Origin: Rhodoferax sp.
Lineage (GTDB): Bacteria; Pseudomonadota; Gammaproteobacteria; Burkholderiales; Burkholderiaceae_C
Length of the DNA stretch: 40,172 bases
Assembly (NCBI GenBank): GCA_020048895.1
Contig: JAIFLV010000047.1
Span: forward strand, 1-40,172
Direction of reading: 5' to 3'
Shown: positions 25,497-33,851 of the stretch, one piece after another
Layout: each line of letters begins with the position of its first letter
Position numbering within the stretch: position 1 is the first letter of the stretch
Position numbers and translations under genes: made by a program
Notes under the pieces: generated by a model
Seen by the model: only the letters and a program-made list of their open reading frames with translations
The model's database searches: none
Told to the model about the DNA's origin: nothing

Positions 25497-26774
25497 ATGC
25501 ATGTTGTTGTGATGGGTGCGGGCCTCATGGGCGTTTGCACGGCCTACCGCCTAAGTCAGCTGGGCGCCGAGGTCACTGTGGTCGACCGCGCGAGCGGCCC
25601 GGGTCTGGGCACCAGTTACGCCAATGGCGGATTGCTGCACGCCAGCTTGGTGCAACCCTGGAACTCACCCGAGGTACTGGGCCAACTGTTGCGTTCAATT
25701 GGGCGGCATGATGCGCCTATGGTCCTGAGGCTGAAGGCACTGCCCTCACTGACCGGGTGGGGCCTGCGTTTTCTGGCCGAATCACGCGAAGACCGTTATC
25801 GCCGAAATGCATTGGCGAACCTGGCGCTGGCCCTGCATACCCGCACATTGATGGCGCAATGGCGCTCGGACTTGGATCTGATCTACGGCGCACAGACCTG
25901 CGGCGTGGCGATGATCTACCGTGATAGCGACGCACTGACGCGCGGAGAGCACGAAGCGGCGCTGCTGGCGCCGCATGAAGTGAACAGCGAGCGCCTGGAC
26001 CGGCGACAACTGCTGGAGCTCGAGCCCGCATTGGGGCCTGTAAGCGCTAACCTGGCCGGTGCTGTCTACTACCCGCAAGATGAGCGCGGAGACGCCCATC
26101 AGTTCTGCCGAGAGATGCGCCGCGTGTGTGAGGCGCGCGGCGTACGCTTTCGTTTTGGGCAGACTCTGGCTGCACTCACGCTTGCCCCCGGGGCGGACTC
26201 CACGGTTCGATCGGTGCGGCTCGGTGAAGAGAACATTGGGTGCGACGCCATCGTAGTTGCTGCTGGCAGCGATAGCAGACATCTGGTCGCACCCTTAGGT
26301 CTGGATTTGCCTATGCGCCCTGCGAAAGGGTACTCGGTGACACTGCCGCGGCCGGCCGGATTTCTGACGCCACGTGTGCCTATTGCCGACGCCGACTTAC
26401 ATATCGGTTTTGTGCCTATCGGGGACGACCGCTTGCGAGCCGTTGGCACTGCGGAGTTTGCTGGCGACGATGTGCATGTGACGCCTTCACGCGTGGCGTA
26501 TCTGGAGGCCAAGGCACATGAGTTGTTTCCGCGCGTAATGGACGCGACATGCCCGGAACAGCGTCAGGCCTGGGCGGGGCTGAGGCCCATGTGTGCCGAC
26601 GGCGTGCCGCTACTGGGCTCGACGCCAATGGCCAACGTATTTCTTTGCACGGGTCACGGCCACCTAGGGTGGACCTTGGCGGCGGGCTCCGGGGACGTGG
26701 TGGCCCGGTCGGTATTGGGTACAGACGAAGCCCTCTCGGCGGCACCGTACGCGCTGTCGAGATTCAGCAGATAG
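25497..26774 (+). CDS. DadA-like FAD-dependent D-amino-acid dehydrogenase
   Basis: 425 residues from ATG 25497, which follows AGGGGAACGAG and puts the FAD motif VVVMGAGLMG at residue 3. An upstream extension of the frame to 25422 crosses the promoter and is unlikely. Further DadA blocks are GTSYANGGLLHAS (about 40-52), AGAVYYPQDERGDAHQFC (about 185-202), RPAKGYSVTLP and GHGHLGWTLAAGSGDVVA near the C-terminus. The family oxidises D-amino acids to 2-oxo acids and ammonia, passing electrons to the respiratory chain. It sits alone, divergent from an SDR-KstD pair that shares its control region, so a D-amino acid may be released during breakdown of the island's substrate. Confidence 0.87.
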   Translation: MHVVVMGAGLMGVCTAYRLSQLGAEVTVVDRASGPGLGTSYANGGLLHASLVQPWNSPEVLGQLLRSIGRHDAPMVLRLKALPSLTGWGLRFLAESREDRYRRNALANLALALHTRTLMAQWRSDLDLIYGAQTCGVAMIYRDSDALTRGEHEAALLAPHEVNSERLDRRQLLELEPALGPVSANLAGAVYYPQDERGDAHQFCREMRRVCEARGVRFRFGQTLAALTLAPGADSTVRSVRLGEENIGCDAIVVAAGSDSRHLVAPLGLDLPMRPAKGYSVTLPRPAGFLTPRVPIADADLHIGFVPIGDDRLRAVGTAEFAGDDVHVTPSRVAYLEAKAHELFPRVMDATCPEQRQAWAGLRPMCADGVPLLGSTPMANVFLCTGHGHLGWTLAAGSGDVVARSVLGTDEALSAAPYALSRFSR

Positions 26775-26828
26775 CCACTGGCAGATGTTGGAACATTTCC
26801 CGTTTAGACCTAGCCACACAAACCTGAC

Positions 26829-26854
26829 GGGGCCTGGTATGTGTACATGGCCCC
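26829..26854. terminator. Hairpin between convergent genes
   Basis: GGGGCC (26829-26834) pairs with GGCCCC (26849-26854), and the loop has an inner ATGT/ACAT pair. It lies in the 97-bp space between the ends of the dadA-like gene and KstD paralogue 3, the expected place for a bidirectional terminator. No long T run follows. Confidence 0.5.
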
Positions 26855-26871
26855 TGTCTGGCCCCCATTTC

Positions 26872-28605
26872 CTATGCGCTAGTGGATGCCGCCGCCGAGC
26901 GACCAGCAAGGTACCCATAAACCAAGGCGGCGCCCACTGTAATGCCGGCGGCAGGGTAGCTGCCCCCCATAAAGCTCGCTGCATCGTTGCCGACCGCGTA
27001 GAGCGCTGAGATGGGATTCCCGTGGGTGTCATTGACTTGCCCCTGTGGTCCAGTTGACAGCCCAACAAATGTGCCAATGTCGCCCGGCCATATACGCACT
27101 GCATGGAAGGGCCCGTGTTTCAACGGCCCTATGCATGGGTTGGGTGTACAGGAAGGATCACCATTGGCCTGATCGTAAGGATCGTTGCCGCGGCCGAAAT
27201 CTGTATCAACCCCGCAATGGGCCATGGCGTTGAAATGCGCTACCGTGTATTCGAGTGTTTTCATCGGCACTTTGATGCGGACAGCGAGTTCCGCAATGGT
27301 GGGCGCGGATGCCAGATATCCCGAACGTTGCCAGGAACCCAATGGCATGGGGGCAGGTGGAGCCGCACCCAGCCCATAACGCCGCTGAGCCCTCTGGTCG
27401 GCAATCAGCCAGAAGGCGGGCTCGTCGGTGTCGGTGCCACTGACACCGAGCATGGAATGAACGAAATCGTGGTACGAAGCCGCTTCGTTAGTAAAGCGAC
27501 GTCCATCCTGGGTGATAGCAATGATGCCGGGTTTGGCACGGTCGATGTAGTGCGGAAAGCCAACGCGGGTGCCATCGCGCTGAGGCACCAGAGGTACGGG
27601 CGTCCAGGCTGCGGGGCGCGACAGACCGGTGCGCAAGGCAGCGCCCACCGCTTCTGCAAGAGCAAGGCCATTGCCCGTGTTGGTGGATGGCGCCAAGGTG
27701 TGGTGAGTCCGGCCCTGGTGGACATGCGGATAGAAACGCTCCCGAAGTCGGGAGGCACCGGGAAAGCCTCCGCATGCCAGAACCACTCCACAGCGTGCGC
27801 GGTAGCGCACCGTGCGCCCCTGGATGTTGACCACTGCACCAGAGACCCTGGGCACACTCTGATCACTCAGCGTTAACGATGCGACCCGCGCTCCCGTCAG
27901 CACCTGAACGTTGCGCTTTTTGGCTGCTGCCCAGAGTGCGGCGATTAAGCCGTTGCCGTTAGCAAGCCGCAGCCCGCGAGGGTGACCCGCCATACGTTCC
28001 AGCCAATAGCGGGCGACCAAGCCAAGTACCTTCCATGTCGACTTCACAGACCTGCCGACGTTGAAAAAGTGCAGGAGATCTTCACCGGCGATGGTCATTC
28101 CCCCCCAGAGCATGGTGGTGGGTAATGGCATGCGCAAGCGCTTGAGGTCCGCACCCAGAATGCGGCCGTCAACAATGCCCGCCTTTAGCGCACGCATTCC
28201 GCGGGTCGCTCCCGGGAACTGTTGGTGGTAGTCGATGGAGCCGGTTGCAAGCACGTAGCGAACCCCCATCTCCTGCTCGGCGAATGCCAGTGCTTCCGCT
28301 GCGTGGTGAGCGTAGGCACTTGCCTGTTCCGGAACAAAGGCGGTTCCCGCTGCTGCCTCAATGTAGGCTATCGCGGCCTCTGGCGAGTCATGCAAACCCG
28401 CCTCTTTAGCTTGTCGATTACCGGGAATCCAGACCATGCCCTCGGAAAGCGCCGTCGTGCCTCCGACCGTATCGGTTTTCTCCAGCACCACGACCTTCAA
28501 GCCCGCTTGGGCTGCAGACAGCGCAGCCATGAAACCCGCAGCCCCGGAGCCGACCACCAGAAGATCGCATTCCACCGCCTGTACAGATGTATCAGCGTCG
28601 CCCAT
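26872..28605 (-). CDS. KstD-like FAD-dependent dehydrogenase (paralogue 3)
   Basis: 577 residues. FAD motif LLVVGSGAAGFMAAL (about 15-29), EKTDTVGGTTALSEG, EAASYHDFVHSM, and terminal FMGGSYPAAGITVGAALVYG, which keeps the Tyr and Gly of the 3-ketosteroid delta1-dehydrogenase active site. It differs more from paralogues 1 and 2 than they do from each other, for example ATRGMRALKAG in place of ASQGGRSLA. Starts 3 bases after the stop of SDR paralogue 3 and is the last gene of the minus-strand unit EthD-SDR-KstD. A divergent substrate range from the other two is likely. Confidence 0.85.
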   Translation of the reverse strand: MGDADTSVQAVECDLLVVGSGAAGFMAALSAAQAGLKVVVLEKTDTVGGTTALSEGMVWIPGNRQAKEAGLHDSPEAAIAYIEAAAGTAFVPEQASAYAHHAAEALAFAEQEMGVRYVLATGSIDYHQQFPGATRGMRALKAGIVDGRILGADLKRLRMPLPTTMLWGGMTIAGEDLLHFFNVGRSVKSTWKVLGLVARYWLERMAGHPRGLRLANGNGLIAALWAAAKKRNVQVLTGARVASLTLSDQSVPRVSGAVVNIQGRTVRYRARCGVVLACGGFPGASRLRERFYPHVHQGRTHHTLAPSTNTGNGLALAEAVGAALRTGLSRPAAWTPVPLVPQRDGTRVGFPHYIDRAKPGIIAITQDGRRFTNEAASYHDFVHSMLGVSGTDTDEPAFWLIADQRAQRRYGLGAAPPAPMPLGSWQRSGYLASAPTIAELAVRIKVPMKTLEYTVAHFNAMAHCGVDTDFGRGNDPYDQANGDPSCTPNPCIGPLKHGPFHAVRIWPGDIGTFVGLSTGPQGQVNDTHGNPISALYAVGNDAASFMGGSYPAAGITVGAALVYGYLAGRSAAASTSA

Positions 28606-28608
28606 GAT

Positions 28609-29409
28609 TCAAACTTTGGGCAGCGCGTTCTTCGCGTTGCCGAAGTAGGCCAAACCGGTACTGAGCAGGCCACCATCGACGTACAGGGTTTGCCCCGTCG
28701 TCCAGGTGGACTCTCCCAAGAACTGCACCGCACGCGCAATCTCATCCGCCTGACCAAAGCGATTCAAGGGCAAGCGCTCCAAGTCGTGTCGCATAACTTC
28801 GGGATCGATGCGCGTCTTGGCCATGGACTGTCCATCGGCTGCTGGTGGCGCTTCAATAATGCCAGGGCCCACGCCATTGACAAGCACTCCATAAGGAGCC
28901 AACTCCACTGCCAAACTCTGCACCAGTGATGCCTGTGCGCCTTTGGTCACACAGTAGGCCAACTCCCCAGCCCAGCCTTGCGCGGCCGCTACGGACGTAA
29001 CGATGACGATGCGTCCCGCACCGGCTTTTGCCATACGTTTGGATGCCGCTTGGCATGCCAGTGTGGTGCCGATGACGTTGATCTCCAGCATGCGGCGCAG
29101 GCTTTCAGCGTCCAATTCAAAGAATGGCGCGGCCTTGCTAATCGCTGCACAGCACACCAATACATCGGGTGCTGCCCCTTCAAAAGCGGTATCAACGGCG
29201 TCGAAGGATTGGGCAATTGCGGTCGGATCGGCAAGGTCAACGGGAACCCAGCGGGCACGACCACCACACAGTTCTTGTGTGCGTGCTCCATCGGCACGGT
29301 CCAAGTTGATTACATCGGCGCCGTTCCCGGCAAAGGCTCGGCCAATCGCCTGGCCAATTCCGTTGGAGGCCCCGGTAATCACAACGCGTTGCGGTACGCC
29401 TTTTTTCAT
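28609..29409 (-). CDS. Short-chain dehydrogenase/reductase (paralogue 3)
   Basis: 266 residues from the ATG at 29409, selected because it overlaps the EthD stop by 3-4 bases and puts TGASNGIG at about residue 13. The frame is open further upstream, but that part covers the EthD gene. Other features are CCAA in place of the usual NNAG, Ser in VTSVAAAQG, ELAYCVTKGA (Tyr-x3-Lys) and an extended C-terminus after DGGLLS that ends in ALPKV. The replaced NNAG motif and longer tail set it apart from paralogues 1 and 2. Forms a unit with EthD paralogue 2 and KstD paralogue 3. Confidence 0.85.
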   Translation of the reverse strand: MKKGVPQRVVITGASNGIGQAIGRAFAGNGADVINLDRADGARTQELCGGRARWVPVDLADPTAIAQSFDAVDTAFEGAAPDVLVCCAAISKAAPFFELDAESLRRMLEINVIGTTLACQAASKRMAKAGAGRIVIVTSVAAAQGWAGELAYCVTKGAQASLVQSLAVELAPYGVLVNGVGPGIIEAPPAADGQSMAKTRIDPEVMRHDLERLPLNRFGQADEIARAVQFLGESTWTTGQTLYVDGGLLSTGLAYFGNAKNALPKV

Positions 29410-29759
29410 GACTGAACTCGCTTTACACATGCGATGGGGCGCTCTGTAACCACCATGCGCGCGAAGCGGCTGGTATGTGCCAAGGTGTCTGCGCGTGTGG
29501 GACTCGGCTTCAAGGAGTAGGCGGCCTCGTAGGCCTCCACGCTCTCGAACCATTGCTCCGCCACACCGTCCCAATCAAAACCGTCAGGTGCTGCTGCAGG
29601 CAAACCCGAGTCCGCGGTGCGAACGTTCACCACATATCGGCTCAGATGTGGCGACTGATGGTGCGCCACGTCAAGTGCGTGCTCCTCGACCCACCAGCGC
29701 GTGAATTCCTCCAGAGAAAGGTGTTCCGCACGTTTGAGAAACCACATAACTTTGATCAT
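29406..29759 (-). CDS. EthD-domain protein (paralogue 2)
   Basis: 117 residues from the ATG at 29759, preceded by AGGTGA. It aligns with the EthD protein at 8447 along its whole length: MIKVMWFLKRAEHLSLEEF, WWVEEHALDVAHH, SRYVVNV, DWDGVAEQWFESVEAYEAAY. First gene of the minus-strand unit with SDR and KstD paralogues 3, behind a promoter that carries a GTCGAC palindrome. The His of the WWxxxHA motif is kept in both paralogues. Function as an enzyme or a helper of the flavoprotein is open. Confidence 0.82.
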   Translation of the reverse strand: MIKVMWFLKRAEHLSLEEFTRWWVEEHALDVAHHQSPHLSRYVVNVRTADSGLPAAAPDGFDWDGVAEQWFESVEAYEAAYSLKPSPTRADTLAHTSRFARMVVTERPIACVKRVQS

Positions 29760-29789
29760 CTTGTCACCTGTAACATCTAAAGAATTGTT

Positions 29790-29817
29790 AGTATACAACT
29801 CGTCGACAAGATTGCAA
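29790..29817 (-). promoter_or_regulatory. Promoter of EthD2-SDR3-KstD3 with operator in the spacer
   Basis: On the minus strand TTGCAA (29812-29817) and TATACT (29790-29795) are 16 bp apart. The palindrome CTTGTCGACGAG, with core GTCGAC at 29802-29807, fills the spacer. An adjoining GTATAC (29791-29796) is a second palindrome. Transcription would begin about 25 bases before the EthD start codon. Confidence 0.55.
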
Positions 29818-29818
29818 A

Positions 29819-30155
29819 TTATAGGAGTACCGCCTCGGGTGAGGGCGGCATAGCCCGCGCCAGGGCAGCTCTAACGGGTCCGAGGCTCTTATCCAAGTCG
29901 TTCTGATCAGTCGGCTTGATAAAGGCGGGTTGTTTCCGTGCCTTGATCCACTGCAATCGCTGGGTACACGTCAACTCAACTGAGCCATCCATGACGCTGC
30001 AGACTTGGCAAAGATCGACAAACACCGCCCCACTCAGCCATCCTGGCGATCCCTCAGCTGCTCAGATGTGGTCGTGGCTGCTGAATCGGCAGCGCGCAAT
30101 GTCCACCATCACGACTAACCGCGTTTGCACGAACGGCTGACCACAAACCTGACAA
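29819..30155 (-). other. Region with an unrecognised 68-codon ORF and CxxC motifs
   Basis: On the minus strand, one short frame (30025-29819) reads CQVC near its start and later QRLQWIKARKQPAFIKPTD, which has protein-like composition. Another frame to its right reads CQVCGQPFVQTRL, a zinc-ribbon-like piece. Together they may be a frameshifted small zinc-ribbon gene. No ribosome binding site supports either and I recognise no family. Confidence 0.25.
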
Positions 30156-30569
30156 TCAACGACCGATGACGGCTTCACGCAGTTTTGTCGCGTGGTACCG
30201 GTCCATTAGCCATTGGTCGTTCGTCTTAACGAAAACAACCGTCTCGAGGAAGTCAAGCTCGAGTTTCGTACCGTCCCGCTGCCCGAATACCTCGAAATTT
30301 CGGTGGGTGCACCACGCGACATTACCATGCACCTTGATGTTGTGATCGCTCAGCTTTGCAGAGAAAGAAAATGCGTCCCCAAGCTCATCCATCTCCGCTG
30401 TAAGCATCTGCACTAGGTCCGTACCACTAAGGAGTGTGTCATGTTCTACAACCACGAACGTGTCGGTCATCAGTGCAGCAAAGGCTCGCATGTCTTTGTT
30501 TGCCATTGCGGTGTACCAAGCATCAAGGACGTTAGCGATCTCCTTGCCATCCATTTCTTTGTTATCCAT
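30156..30569 (-). CDS. NTF2/SnoaL-like domain protein
   Basis: 137 residues, a single cone-shaped NTF2-like fold: helical start (ANVLDAWYTAMANKDMRAFAALM), then beta-strands TDTFVVVEHD, KVHGNVAWCTHRNFEVFG and LDFLETVVFVKTNDQWLMDRYH. These match DUF4440/SnoaL-type proteins, some of which are isomerases or dehydratases and many of which have no known activity. The start is preceded by GAGGAAATA. Base composition is richer in A+T than in the catabolic genes on both sides, which suggests separate acquisition. It stands alone between the EthD unit and the homogentisate block. Confidence 0.75.
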   Translation of the reverse strand: MDNKEMDGKEIANVLDAWYTAMANKDMRAFAALMTDTFVVVEHDTLLSGTDLVQMLTAEMDELGDAFSFSAKLSDHNIKVHGNVAWCTHRNFEVFGQRDGTKLELDFLETVVFVKTNDQWLMDRYHATKLREAVIGR

Positions 30570-30651
30570 AGTGATTATTTCCTCATTTCATGCGTCAAAG
30601 CGGCAACCTTGCAGAGATCTGCGGATCTTGCGTTTTTTAGCGAAACAATTC

Positions 30652-30677
30652 CCGCTACTGGACTCCAGAGTTAGCGG
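30652..30677 (-). terminator. Hairpin after the homogentisate operon
   Basis: CCGCTA (30652-30657) pairs with TAGCGG (30672-30677), with an inner CTGGA/TCCAG pair, about 87 bases after the HPD stop codon. The following tract on the minus strand is only weakly T-rich, so intrinsic termination is possible rather than certain. Confidence 0.4.
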
Positions 30678-30763
30678 CTAGATAAATACGGGGGAGACGT
30701 CACCACCATCATCGGTAAACTTTGTTTCAACGCAAACTATTTCCGTATTCGGTGCAATCGCAA

Positions 30764-31846
30764 TCAAGCAGCGACACCTTCGATAACGCCGCGCCGCACT
30801 TGGTCGCGTTCCATGGATTCGAACAGTGCCTTGAAGTTGCCTTCACCAAAGCCCTCGTCGCCTTTGCGCTGGATGAACTCGAAGAACACCGGACCGAGCA
30901 GGGTTTGCGAAAAAATCTGCAACAGCAGTCGTTTGCTACCGCCGTCGGTGGATCCGTCCAGCAAGATGCCGCGCATCTGCAGGTCGCTGACCTTCTCGCC
31001 GTGCCCGGGCAAGCGCTCACCCAGCATTTCGTAGTAGGTCGCACTGGGTGCGGTCATCAGCGGAACGCCGGCGGCGCGCAGCTTGTCTAGGGAGTCGAGC
31101 AGGTTGTCGGTGAGCAAGGCAATATGCTGGATGCCCTCGCCGTTGTACTGCATCAGGAACTCTTCGATCTGGCCGCCGCTGCCCTTGGCTTCTTCGTTCA
31201 GGGGGATGCGAATCTTGCCATCGGGCGCGGTCATGGCGCGCGAGGTCAGGCCGGTGTATTCGCCTTTGATGTCGAAGTAGCGGATCTCGCGGAAGTTAAA
31301 GATGCGCTCGTAGAAGCTGCCCCAAAAAGCCATGCGCCCGCGGTAGACGTTGTGCGTGAGGTGGTCGATGATCTTGAAACCGTAGCCCACGGGGTGGCGG
31401 TTCACGCCCTCAATGAACTCGAAGTCGATGTCGTAGATGCTCTTGCCATCTTCAAAACGGTCAATCAGGTACAGCGGCGCGCCGCCAATGCCCTTGATGG
31501 CCGGCAGGCGCAACTCCATCGGCCCGGTGGGGATTTCGACAGGCTGCGCTCCTTGTTCCAGCGCACGGTTATAGGCCTTGTGCGAGTCCTTCACACGGAA
31601 AGCCATGCTGCAGGCGCCGGGTCCGTGCTCGGCCGCAAAGTAAGCGGCGTGGCTCTTGGGTTCGCGGTTGACGATGAAGTTGATGTCGCCCTGCCGGTAC
31701 AGGTCCACATCCTTCGAGCGGTGTTTGGCGACCAGAGTGAAGCCTAGCTGTTGTAACAGGGGTTCGATTACACCTGGATTGGGCGCGGCGAATTCGACGA
31801 ATTCGAATCCCATCAGCCCCATCGGGTTGTCAAACAAATCGGTCAT
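30764..31846 (-). CDS. hpd: 4-hydroxyphenylpyruvate dioxygenase
   Basis: 360 residues, typical for bacterial HPD. Two VOC-type halves are present. The iron ligands are visible as His in IDHLTHNV (about 161), His in IQHIALLTD (about 240) and Glu in [11 protein letters not shown] (about 320). The C-terminal helix [18 protein letters not shown], which covers the active site in this family, is intact. Converts 4-hydroxyphenylpyruvate to homogentisate in tyrosine catabolism. ATG preceded by AGGAGAC. Last gene of the minus-strand operon VOC-FAH-MaiA-HPD; an order with HPD last and no homogentisate dioxygenase is unusual. Confidence 0.95.
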   Translation of the reverse strand: MTDLFDNPMGLMGFEFVEFAAPNPGVIEPLLQQLGFTLVAKHRSKDVDLYRQGDINFIVNREPKSHAAYFAAEHGPGACSMAFRVKDSHKAYNRALEQGAQPVEIPTGPMELRLPAIKGIGGAPLYLIDRFEDGKSIYDIDFEFIEGVNRHPVGYGFKIIDHLTHNVYRGRMAFWGSFYERIFNFREIRYFDIKGEYTGLTSRAMTAPDGKIRIPLNEEAKGSGGQIEEFLMQYNGEGIQHIALLTDNLLDSLDKLRAAGVPLMTAPSATYYEMLGERLPGHGEKVSDLQMRGILLDGSTDGGSKRLLLQIFSQTLLGPVFFEFIQRKGDEGFGEGNFKALFESMERDQVRRGVIEGVAA

Positions 31847-31866
31847 ATGTGTCTCCTAGTAATTGA

Positions 31867-32508
31867 TCAGGCGAAATCGGGTTGGTTTTCGGGGGCGGCG
31901 GCGGCAAAGGCACTCAGACAGCGGCAGTGGGCGTCGATGCGCACCAGGGTCGGAAAGGCATCAATGGGCGTGCTGAAGCGCCTCGCATTGGCCATCTGGG
32001 GAATGAGGCAGCAGTCGGCCAGCGTTGGTTGGTCGCCAAAGCAGAAGTTGCCGCTGAATGGGGACAGCAGGATCTCCAGAGCTTCGAGCCCGCGAGTGAC
32101 CCAGTGGCGGTACCAAGTGGCGCGTGTGGCCTCGTCCTGCTGCAGCGTGTCTTCCAGGTACTGCAGCACGCGCAGGTTGTTCAATGGGTGGATGTCGCAG
32201 GCAATGGTTTGCAATACAGCGCGCACTTGGGCCCGTTGAGCGTGGTCCGTGGGCAACAGGGCGGGTGTGGGGTAGGCTTCTTCCAAGTATTCCAGTATGG
32301 CCACGGATTGCCCCAGCGTCAGATCCTCGTCCACCAGCGTGGGAACCAGTCCAGACGGGTTGAGCACGCGGTACTGGCTGGAATGCTGTTCGCCGCCATT
32401 GCGCAGCAGGTGCACGGGAATGGTGTCAAACGCGAGTCCCTTGAGATGCATGGCAATGCGCACGCGGTAGGCCGCCGAGCTGCGGAAATAGCTGTAGAGC
32501 TGGCGCAT
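31867..32508 (-). CDS. maiA: Maleylacetoacetate isomerase (zeta-class GST)
   Basis: 213 residues. The N-terminal thioredoxin-like domain has YFRSSAAYRVRIAMHLKG (residues 7-24), the zeta-class glutathione-binding signature with catalytic Ser, then NPSGLVPTLVDED and GQSVAILEYLEE. The helical C-terminal domain includes DIHPLNNLRVLQYL and FGDQPTLADCCLIPQ. Isomerises maleylacetoacetate to fumarylacetoacetate using glutathione. Lies 2 bases after the fumarylacetoacetase stop and 20 bases before hpd. A maleylpyruvate isomerase of gentisate pathways has the same fold, but the presence of hpd favours the homogentisate route. Confidence 0.93.
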   Translation of the reverse strand: MRQLYSYFRSSAAYRVRIAMHLKGLAFDTIPVHLLRNGGEQHSSQYRVLNPSGLVPTLVDEDLTLGQSVAILEYLEEAYPTPALLPTDHAQRAQVRAVLQTIACDIHPLNNLRVLQYLEDTLQQDEATRATWYRHWVTRGLEALEILLSPFSGNFCFGDQPTLADCCLIPQMANARRFSTPIDAFPTLVRIDAHCRCLSAFAAAAPENQPDFA

Positions 32509-32510
32509 GC

Positions 32511-33851
32511 TTAAGACTCCACGGCAACGCGGGACGGCAGTACGGTGCCGACTACTGTGCCAAAGCCAATGCGCGCCGCCCCTTCTTTGGCACAGTGGGC
32601 CCGGAACACCACGGTGTCGTGGTCTTCGAGGAAACTGCGCTTTTCGCCATTGGCCAGGGTCAGCGGCTGCTTGCCGCCCACTGTCAGTTCAATCAAGGCA
32701 CCGGCCTCGTTGGGCAGGGGCCCGCTTTGGGTGCCGCTGCCCAGCAAATCACCCGGTTGAAGGTTGCAACCTCCTACGGTGTGGTGCGCCACCATTTGCG
32801 AAACGCTCCAGTAAGCGTGGTGGAAATTGCTGCGAGAAATGCGCTGTTCTGTCTGCCCTTGCGCGCGCATGGCAGCGGTTTGCAGGAACACCTCCAGTTC
32901 AATGTCAAGAGCACCTTGCGCACGCAGCGTGGGACTGTCCAGATAGGGCAGCGGTTGCGGGTGCTCTGCCGGGCGTGTCCAGGCACAGCGGTAAGGTGCC
33001 AACGCTTCCAGGGTCACGATCCAAGGCGAGACCGTACTGGCGAAGTTCTTGGACAGGAAAGGGCCCAGTGGTTGGTATTCCCAGCCTTGCATGTCGCGCG
33101 CTGACCAGTCGTTGAACAGGCACAGCCCAAACACATGGTCCTCGGCACTATCCAGCGTCACTGCTTCGCCCAACGCGTTGCCGCTGCCAATAAAAACGCC
33201 GACTTCGAGTTCGTAGTCCAGGCGCTTGCTGGGTCCGAGCACGGGGATGCTGGCTCCGGGCGGAAGGGTTTGTCCCATCGGGCGGTGGAAATTCTGGCCA
33301 CTGACGCCAATGCTGGAGCTGCGCCCGTGGTAGCCGATGGGCACCCACTGATAGTTGGGTAGCAACGGGTTGTCAGGGCGAAACAACTTGCCGACATTGG
33401 TGGCGTGGTGGATGGAGGTGTAGAAGTCGGTGTAGTCGCCAATCTGCGCAGGCACCGAGTATTCAGCTTCGGCCTGCGGTAGTAGGCAGGCCTGCAAGGA
33501 AGTTTGCTCGGAAGCGCCAACGCGTAGAAGGCGCGACATGGCCAGACGCAGGGCTGACCAGTGGGCCATGCCCAATGCCATGAAAGTATTGAGCGTGGCG
33601 CTGTTGCAGGCCTTGACAGCCTCTTTCGACATGTCGGATTGTGCGGCGAAGGCGTCTGCGCGCAAGGCGGAGGCAATGTCGAAAATCTGTTCGCCGATGG
33701 CGACACCCACACGGAAGGCTTCTTGCGAACCCGCACGGCGGAATACGCCGAAAGGCAGGTTCTGGATCGGGAAATCGCCACCCACCGCCTGGGCTGAGGT
33801 CACCCAGCTTTGCAGTGATGGGGCGTGGGTTTCGTTCAGTACAGCACTCAC
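32511..33851 (-). CDS. fahA: Fumarylacetoacetase
   Basis: 446 residues from GTG 33851. That start gives a 4-bp GTGA overlap with the VOC gene and a normal N-terminus (LNETHAPSLQSWVTSA, then DFPIQNLPFGVF). The frame is open further upstream only by overlap with the VOC gene. Family blocks are DYTDFYTSIHHATNVGKLFRP (metal Asp), YHGRSSSIGVSG (catalytic His), DYELEVGVF (metal Glu pair), LFNDWSARDMQGWEYQPLGP and GDLLGSGTQSGP. Hydrolyses fumarylacetoacetate to fumarate and acetoacetate, the last step of tyrosine breakdown. Confidence 0.95.
   Translation of the reverse strand: MSAVLNETHAPSLQSWVTSAQAVGGDFPIQNLPFGVFRRAGSQEAFRVGVAIGEQIFDIASALRADAFAAQSDMSKEAVKACNSATLNTFMALGMAHWSALRLAMSRLLRVGASEQTSLQACLLPQAEAEYSVPAQIGDYTDFYTSIHHATNVGKLFRPDNPLLPNYQWVPIGYHGRSSSIGVSGQNFHRPMGQTLPPGASIPVLGPSKRLDYELEVGVFIGSGNALGEAVTLDSAEDHVFGLCLFNDWSARDMQGWEYQPLGPFLSKNFASTVSPWIVTLEALAPYRCAWTRPAEHPQPLPYLDSPTLRAQGALDIELEVFLQTAAMRAQGQTEQRISRSNFHHAYWSVSQMVAHHTVGGCNLQPGDLLGSGTQSGPLPNEAGALIELTVGGKQPLTLANGEKRSFLEDHDTVVFRAHCAKEGAARIGFGTVVGTVLPSRVAVES

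Noticed and set aside
3440-28060. Other GTCGAC hexamers inside genes (for example near 3440, 5966, 13159, 20420, 28046)
   Set aside because: The hexamer is expected often in GC-rich coding DNA. These copies are inside genes, far from promoters, and lack the T-rich flank, so they are not counted as operators.
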